From Pseudomonadota bacterium (lineage in GTDB: Bacteria; Pseudomonadota; Alphaproteobacteria; Acetobacterales; Acetobacteraceae), in the NCBI GenBank assembly GCA_021845985.1, contig JAJZES010000043.1:62001-126000 (forward strand): a stretch of DNA of 64,000 bases, written 5' to 3'. Shown here piece by piece: positions 61,969-64,000 of this stretch. The notes under the pieces are model-generated. The model was given only the letters and a program-made list of their open reading frames with translations. It had not been told where the DNA came from and searched no databases. The translations under genes and the position numbers were made by a program. Position 1 is the first letter of the stretch. The number at the start of each line of letters is the position of its first letter.

Positions 61969-62724
61969 ATGCGCCGCATCCTCCTGCTCTGCCTGATCCT
62001 GCTGCTGTCGCCGCTGCCCGCCGTGGCGCAGCCATTGACCGTGTTCGCCGCCGCCAGCCTGACCGAGGCGCTGGCTGATGTGAACCGGCTGTGGCAAGCG
62101 GCGGGGCATGCGCCGCTGCGCCTGTCGTTTGCCGCCTCCTCGCTGCTGGCGCGGCAGATCGAACAGGGCGCGCCGGCCGATCTGTTCGCCTCGGCCGATG
62201 CCGACTGGATGGACGATGCCGAACGCCACGGCGCCATGGCGCCCGGCACCCGGCGCGACCTGCTCGGCAACACGCTGGTCGTGGTGGTGCCGGCCGCACG
62301 CCGCGCCGACGTGACGCTGGCAACCGGCCTCGATCTGGCGGCGCTGCTCGGCCCGGCCGGCCGGCTCGCCGTCGCCGATCCCGACCATGTGCCGGCCGGC
62401 CGCTACGCGCAGCAGGCGTTGCAGGCGCTCGGCCTGTGGACGGCGGCGGCGCCGCGCCTTGCCCGCGCCGAGGACGTGCGCGCGGCGCTGCTGCTGGTGG
62501 AGCGCGGCGAGGCGCCGGCCGGCATTGTCTATGGCACCGATGCGGCGGTGGCGCCGGGGCTGCGCGTCGCCCTGGTGTTCCCGCCCGACAGCCACCAGCC
62601 GATCGTCTATCCGTTCGCCCTGACCCGTCAGGGCGACACCGCCGAGGGCCGGGCGCTGCTGGCTTTCCTCGCTGGTCCGGCGGCGCACGCCGCCTTCATC
62701 CGGCGCGGGTTCCGCGCCGAGTAG
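61969..62724 (+). CDS. modA: Molybdate-type periplasmic binding protein
   Basis: A 251-residue exported ModA-like protein. The signal peptide covers residues 1-21 (LLLCLILLLSPLPAVAQ). The ligand site elements LTVFAAASLTEAL, SFAASSLLARQIEQGAPADLFASAD, NTLVVVVP and PAGRYAQQALQALG follow, then GIVYGTDAAVAPGL. It should bind molybdate or tungstate for an ABC importer. No modB or modC follows: its stop abuts the stop of a convergent gene, so it is an orphan here or works with distant partners. Confidence 0.9.
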   Translation: MRRILLLCLILLLSPLPAVAQPLTVFAAASLTEALADVNRLWQAAGHAPLRLSFAASSLLARQIEQGAPADLFASADADWMDDAERHGAMAPGTRRDLLGNTLVVVVPAARRADVTLATGLDLAALLGPAGRLAVADPDHVPAGRYAQQALQALGLWTAAAPRLARAEDVRAALLLVERGEAPAGIVYGTDAAVAPGLRVALVFPPDSHQPIVYPFALTRQGDTAEGRALLAFLAGPAAHAAFIRRGFRAE

Positions 62725-63168
62725 TCAATCCCGCTGCGTCGCCTGCGGGGTCTTGGCCGCCTGTTCCAGCAGCCGCACCGCGCCGAGCCGGTCGCCGGCG
62801 GAGAGCGCCTGGCGCGCCGCGGCGATCTGCTGGATCAGCGCCTGCTGGCTCGGCTCCCCGGCCTTGGACGGTCGCACCGAGCGGTCGAGCGCCCGGCTTT
62901 CCGCCCGCTCCATCGCCTCCTGCGCCTCGCCGGTGCGCCCAGCCGCCAGCGCCCGCACGGCGGCGTCGATGAAGGCGGCGGGCGGGGCGTTGTCATCGAC
63001 CGCCGGCGCCGGGAGTTGCGGCGCCCATTGCGTGCGGGTGTCGCCGGCGCCGATGTTGCTCGCCGCGTCCGAGGACGGTTGCTTGCCGGCGCCATCGCCG
63101 CTTTGCGCCAGGGCCGGCAGCGCGGCGAGGCCGCACAGCACGGGCAGGACAAGGATGGATCGGCGCAT
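62725..63168 (-). CDS. Small exported helical protein, unknown function
   Basis: A 147-residue protein with a clear signal peptide (residues 1-22, RRSILVLPVLCGLAALPALAQ). The mature part is low in complexity and helical, with AAVRALAAGRTGEAQEAMERAESRAL and IAAARQALSAGDRLGAVRLLEQA, which look like two half-TPR-like helices. It has no recognisable catalytic motif. The ATG has a GGAGG ribosome-binding site. It converges with modA with no gap. A similar exported helical protein with a Gln-rich spacer is common in this bacterial group, but I cannot name it. Confidence 0.7.
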   Translation of the reverse strand: MRRSILVLPVLCGLAALPALAQSGDGAGKQPSSDAASNIGAGDTRTQWAPQLPAPAVDDNAPPAAFIDAAVRALAAGRTGEAQEAMERAESRALDRSVRPSKAGEPSQQALIQQIAAARQALSAGDRLGAVRLLEQAAKTPQATQRD

Positions 63169-63269
63169 GGTGCCTCCGCGCGACATGGGTGCGTGCCGGC
63201 ATACACTGGCACCGTTGCCGCCGCCATGCGCCGCGGCGCATGGCAAATCGCCCGGAAGTTACAGTGGCG

Positions 63270-63647
63270 TCAGCCGTCACCAAGGCGAAACGCATCGGCG
63301 ATCCGTCTGACCCGGCCGGCGGCGTCCACCAGCATGACATCGAAGCGCACCCCGGCCCGCCCCCAATCGGGCTGCGCCGCCAGCAGCGCCTCGGCGGCGG
63401 CAAGCAGCCGGGCGCGCTGCCGGACACCCAGCGCCTCGGCCGCCGCGGTCAGCGTCGGCCGCCGCTTGACCTCGACGATGGCCAGCACGCCGTCGCGCTC
63501 GGCGACGAGATCGAGTTCCCCGGCGCCGGTGCGCAGCCGGCGGGCCAGCAGCGTCCAGCCCTCGGCGGCCAGCGCCGCCGCCGCCGCCGCCTCGGCGGCG
63601 ATGCCGCTGGCCTGGGCGCGCCGGCCCTGCTCGACGCGGCGCCTCAT
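63270..63647 (-). CDS. YraN/UPF0102-family nuclease-fold protein
   Basis: A 125-residue member of the UPF0102 family, which has a Holliday-junction-resolvase-like nuclease fold. The motif [21 protein letters not shown] (D, E, K) is present, preceded by a basic N-terminus and the [14 protein letters not shown] strand. A cellular role is not established. It overlaps the upstream ABC ATPase stop by four bases, so it is translated from the same mRNA. Confidence 0.92.
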   Translation of the reverse strand: MRRRVEQGRRAQASGIAAEAAAAAALAAEGWTLLARRLRTGAGELDLVAERDGVLAIVEVKRRPTLTAAAEALGVRQRARLLAAAEALLAAQPDWGRAGVRFDVMLVDAAGRVRRIADAFRLGDG

Positions 63648-64000
63648 GCCGCCGCCAACAGCCGCCGCGTCACCGCATGCGCCGGACGGGCAAACACCTC
63701 CGCCGCCGCGCCGGCCTCGACGATGCGGCCATGCTGCATCACCGCGACCGTATCGGCCATGAAGCGGACCACGCCGGGATCGTGGCTGATGAACAGCATG
63801 GTCAGGCCAAGCCGCCGCTGCAGCGCCCGCAGCAAATTGAGCACCTGCGCCTGCACCGAGACATCGAGCGCGCTGGTCGGTTCGTCGCAAACCAGGAAAT
63901 CCGGCTCGCCGGCCAGCGCGCGGGCGATGGCGATGCGCTGCACCTGACCCAGGCTGAACCGATCCGGCCGCCGCGCCGCCACCGCCGGCGGCAGACCGAC
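63644..64000 (-). CDS. Oligopeptide/dipeptide-type ABC ATPase, C-terminal part (truncated by window edge)
   Basis: The 3' end of an ABC ATPase of the Dpp/Opp/Nik type; it runs off the window at 64000. The Walker B segment [21 protein letters not shown], the D-loop/H-loop [13 protein letters not shown] and the C-terminal [17 protein letters not shown] are standard. The signature before it reads [15 protein letters not shown] instead of the usual L/F-SGGQ-x-QR, so one Gly is Leu. The likely role is energising a peptide or metal-peptide importer, with partners outside the window. Confidence 0.88.
   Translation of the reverse strand, partial: VGLPPAVAARRPDRFSLGQVQRIAIARALAGEPDFLVCDEPTSALDVSVQAQVLNLLRALQRRLGLTMLFISHDPGVVRFMADTVAVMQHGRIVEAGAAAEVFARPAHAVTRRLLAAA

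Noticed and set aside
1-64000. tRNA, rRNA, CRISPR array or insertion sequence
   Set aside because: No cloverleaf with TTCGA-type arms, no spaced direct-repeat array and no transposase-like frame was noticed. This was by eye only, so a tRNAscan or CRISPR search is needed to be certain.

Overview
The window is a very GC-rich, densely coded chromosomal segment from an alphaproteobacterium. Gene order and content (argB-engB-yidC-yidD-rnpA-rpmH, ispG-hisS-prfA, a GAF-type ptsP close to lysC, pyrB-pyrC-plsY-dprA-topA-rnr, a RodZ-like protein, a ComEC without the beta-lactamase domain) best fit the Rhodospirillales/Acetobacterales. That placement is inference from gene content, not a database match. 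I saw no rRNA, tRNA, CRISPR array, insertion sequence or phage module. No stretch longer than 300 bases lacks a gene; the largest gap is the rpmH leader/upstream region (60072-60368).

Layout. 1-6.6 kb: tail of a thymidine phosphorylase, then a leftward ribose/rhamnose-type ABC importer operon (ATPase, two permeases, binding protein) ending in an FGGY sugar kinase. 6.7-9.8 kb: secreted parvulin isomerase, SDR, nucleoside hydrolase, DUF2934 protein, closed by a perfect 19-bp inverted repeat. 9.9-16.3 kb: hybrid sensor kinase, an HtrA-like protein that has lost two of three catalytic residues, and an FAD/GcvT-type demethylating dehydrogenase. 16.3-19.4 kb: an accessory-looking leftward locus of visibly lower GC, made of a PI3/PI4-kinase-like gene broken by an early stop and a frameshift, followed by two small intact genes, one of which resembles repeated modules in the kinase tail. 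19.5-29.9 kb: rightward block pyrB, zinc-site-deficient pyrC, plsY, dprA, topA, rnr, S41 protease. 29.9-39.5 kb: catabolic region with an alcohol dehydrogenase, enolase-superfamily enzyme, beta-hydroxyacid dehydrogenase, SDR, a CUT1-type importer lacking its ATPase, and a creatininase-family amidohydrolase. 39.6-54.3 kb: a long leftward housekeeping run (comEC, lysC, nitronate monooxygenase-like, ptsP, rodZ-like, ispG, hisS, prfA, dpaL, quinone reductase, alpha/beta hydrolase, two small membrane proteins). 54.4-60.2 kb: gltX rightward, then the leftward rpmH-rnpA-yidD-yidC-engB-argB run behind a clear sigma70-type promoter. 60.4-64 kb: TPR/glycosyltransferase-like protein, orphan modA, a secreted small protein, a YraN-type protein and the truncated end of an oligopeptide-type ABC ATPase.

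The genes cooperate mainly in modules: two carbohydrate import/catabolism clusters, pyrimidine biosynthesis (pyrB/pyrC) plus nucleoside salvage (deoA, nucleoside hydrolase), and translation/membrane-protein biogenesis. The most unusual item is the kinase locus at 16.3-19.4 kb; the next are the enzyme-like proteins whose active sites are altered (HtrA-like, PyrC, SDR, enolase-superfamily).
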